Positions 63,259-64,000 of a stretch of 64,000 bases of DNA are shown here, piece by piece (position 1 is the first letter of the stretch; each line of letters starts with the position of its first letter). Source of the stretch: Parabacteroides hominis (GTDB lineage: Bacteria; Bacteroidota; Bacteroidia; Bacteroidales; Tannerellaceae); assembly GCF_014287585.1 (NCBI RefSeq), contig NZ_JACOOJ010000001.1, forward strand, positions 62,001-126,000, given 5' to 3'. The notes under the pieces are model-generated. The model had not been told where the DNA came from and made no database searches. It worked only from the letters and a program-made list of their open reading frames with translations. The position numbers and the translations under genes are program-made.

Positions 63259-64000
63259 TAAATATTTTTATTTTAAAGGCGGCGCAGAGACTGTCTTTTT
63301 TAACACTATTGACCTTTTAGAAAGAAAAGGGCATAAGGTTATCCCGTTTAGTTTAAAAAGCGATAAGAATTTATTTTCGGAATATGAAAAATATTTTGTT
63401 GATTATCCCGAATTGTCTGAATCTAATTTTTTTACCAAAATCAAAAATATTCCGAATTTCATTTATAATAAACAAGCGGCATCCCAATTAGAGGAACTAC
63501 TATCCAAAGAGAGGCCGGATATAGCACACATACATTTAATGTTTAATAGTATGTCTGTTTCAATTCTTCCAGTTCTTAAACGCTACAATATTCCTATTGT
63601 GATGACAGTACATGACTATAGATTAGTCTGCCCTGCATATACTTTTAAAGATGGAAAAGGTAACTTTTGTGAGAAATGCCGTACAGGTTCATATTATAAT
63701 TGCATAATACATAAATGTTCCAACAACAATATTGCAAATAGTATTTTACTAAGTATGGATAGTTATTTCAGATCAATGTTTTATCAGCCAATAAAACTCG
63801 TTGACAAATTTATTTTTGTCAGCAAATTTTCACAAAACAAACACATAGACATTGATCCTTTATATAAGCAAAAATCAACATATATATACAACTTCACTCC
63901 CATGAAACGCGAGAGCAAGAAAGAAAGAGGAAATTATTTCATCTATTTTGGCCGACTTTCACAAGAAAAAGGAATTGAAACGTTAGTCAAAGCTGTGAAA
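63239..64000 (+). CDS. GT4 glycosyltransferase, cut by window end
   Basis: 254 residues are present from ATG 63239. They begin MKVLQIDKYFYFKGGAETVFFNTIDLL, the N-terminal GT-B pattern with a donor-side GG loop, then MTVHDYRLVCPAYTF, a cysteine cluster (CEKCRTGSYYNCIIHKCS) seen in GT4 enzymes of polysaccharide loci, and YFGRLSQEKGIETLVKAVK, the start of the C-terminal nucleotide-sugar domain, where the window ends. It transfers a sugar during capsule, O-antigen or exopolysaccharide synthesis. Confidence 0.85.
   Translation, partial: MKVLQIDKYFYFKGGAETVFFNTIDLLERKGHKVIPFSLKSDKNLFSEYEKYFVDYPELSESNFFTKIKNIPNFIYNKQAASQLEELLSKERPDIAHIHLMFNSMSVSILPVLKRYNIPIVMTVHDYRLVCPAYTFKDGKGNFCEKCRTGSYYNCIIHKCSNNNIANSILLSMDSYFRSMFYQPIKLVDKFIFVSKFSQNKHIDIDPLYKQKSTYIYNFTPMKRESKKERGNYFIYFGRLSQEKGIETLVKAVK

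Overview
The window looks like a chromosomal segment of a gut Bacteroidales bacterium, most likely Parabacteroides or a close relative. This rests on three SusC/SusD pairs, Bacteroidetes-type promoters (TTTG about 17-21 bases before TAnnTTTG), DUF5020/DUF4199/DUF4469 families, a T9SS-like C-terminal domain and a fused aspartokinase/homoserine dehydrogenase threonine operon. The genus is inference; Bacteroidales is well supported.

Layout. 1-2944: a partial C-terminus, two small membrane proteins, a Na+/Ca2+ exchanger preceded by a strong unassigned RNA fold, a DUF5020 outer-membrane protein and an orphan antitoxin-like gene. 3049-8871: a phase-variation module. It holds a 1091-residue surface protein, a frameshifted HU-like/DUF4469 gene, a 593-bp DNA segment bounded by perfect 25-bp inverted repeats, and a tyrosine recombinase directly abutting it. 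8924-17535: M13 metallopeptidase, then GH35, GH30 and GH51 enzymes that together suit type II arabinogalactan, then a nucleotidyltransferase. 17606-23732: SusD/SusC pair and a DcaP-like porin. 23854-29570: two cyclophilins, MATE pump, class 3 fructose bisphosphatase and DMT transporter. 29659-42198: two more SusC/SusD loci. Each susC is preceded by a short inverted-repeat-bounded segment carrying a promoter (34484-34770 and 41881-42198), separated by a 1.7-kb zone of repeats and gene debris.

42280-47518: threonine operon (fused AK-HSD, phosphoglycerate-mutase-like probable homoserine kinase, threonine synthase) behind a Thr-rich leader peptide and terminator-like hairpin. 47594-52109: small genes (DUF488, DUF5856, DUF695, three GNAT acetyltransferases, a decayed MmcQ/YjbR gene, a bile-acid-symporter-like protein). 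52124-55975: GcvT, peptidase T and a PurF-like protein lacking the catalytic cysteine. 56203-61759: SRP RNA, tRNA-Thr, DUF4199, GT2, MntP, and an IlvD/Edd dehydratase with a GntP permease. 62038-64000: start of an AT-rich polysaccharide locus (Wzy/ligase-like protein and a GT4 cut by the window end).

The most interesting theme is DNA inversion. Three separate predicted invertible promoters control surface proteins. Read from promoter orientation, the adhesin switch and the 34.5-kb susC switch are OFF and the 41.9-kb susC switch is ON in this sequence. The last two share a repeat core and so may share a recombinase located elsewhere; the first has its own loxP-like sites and its own adjacent recombinase.
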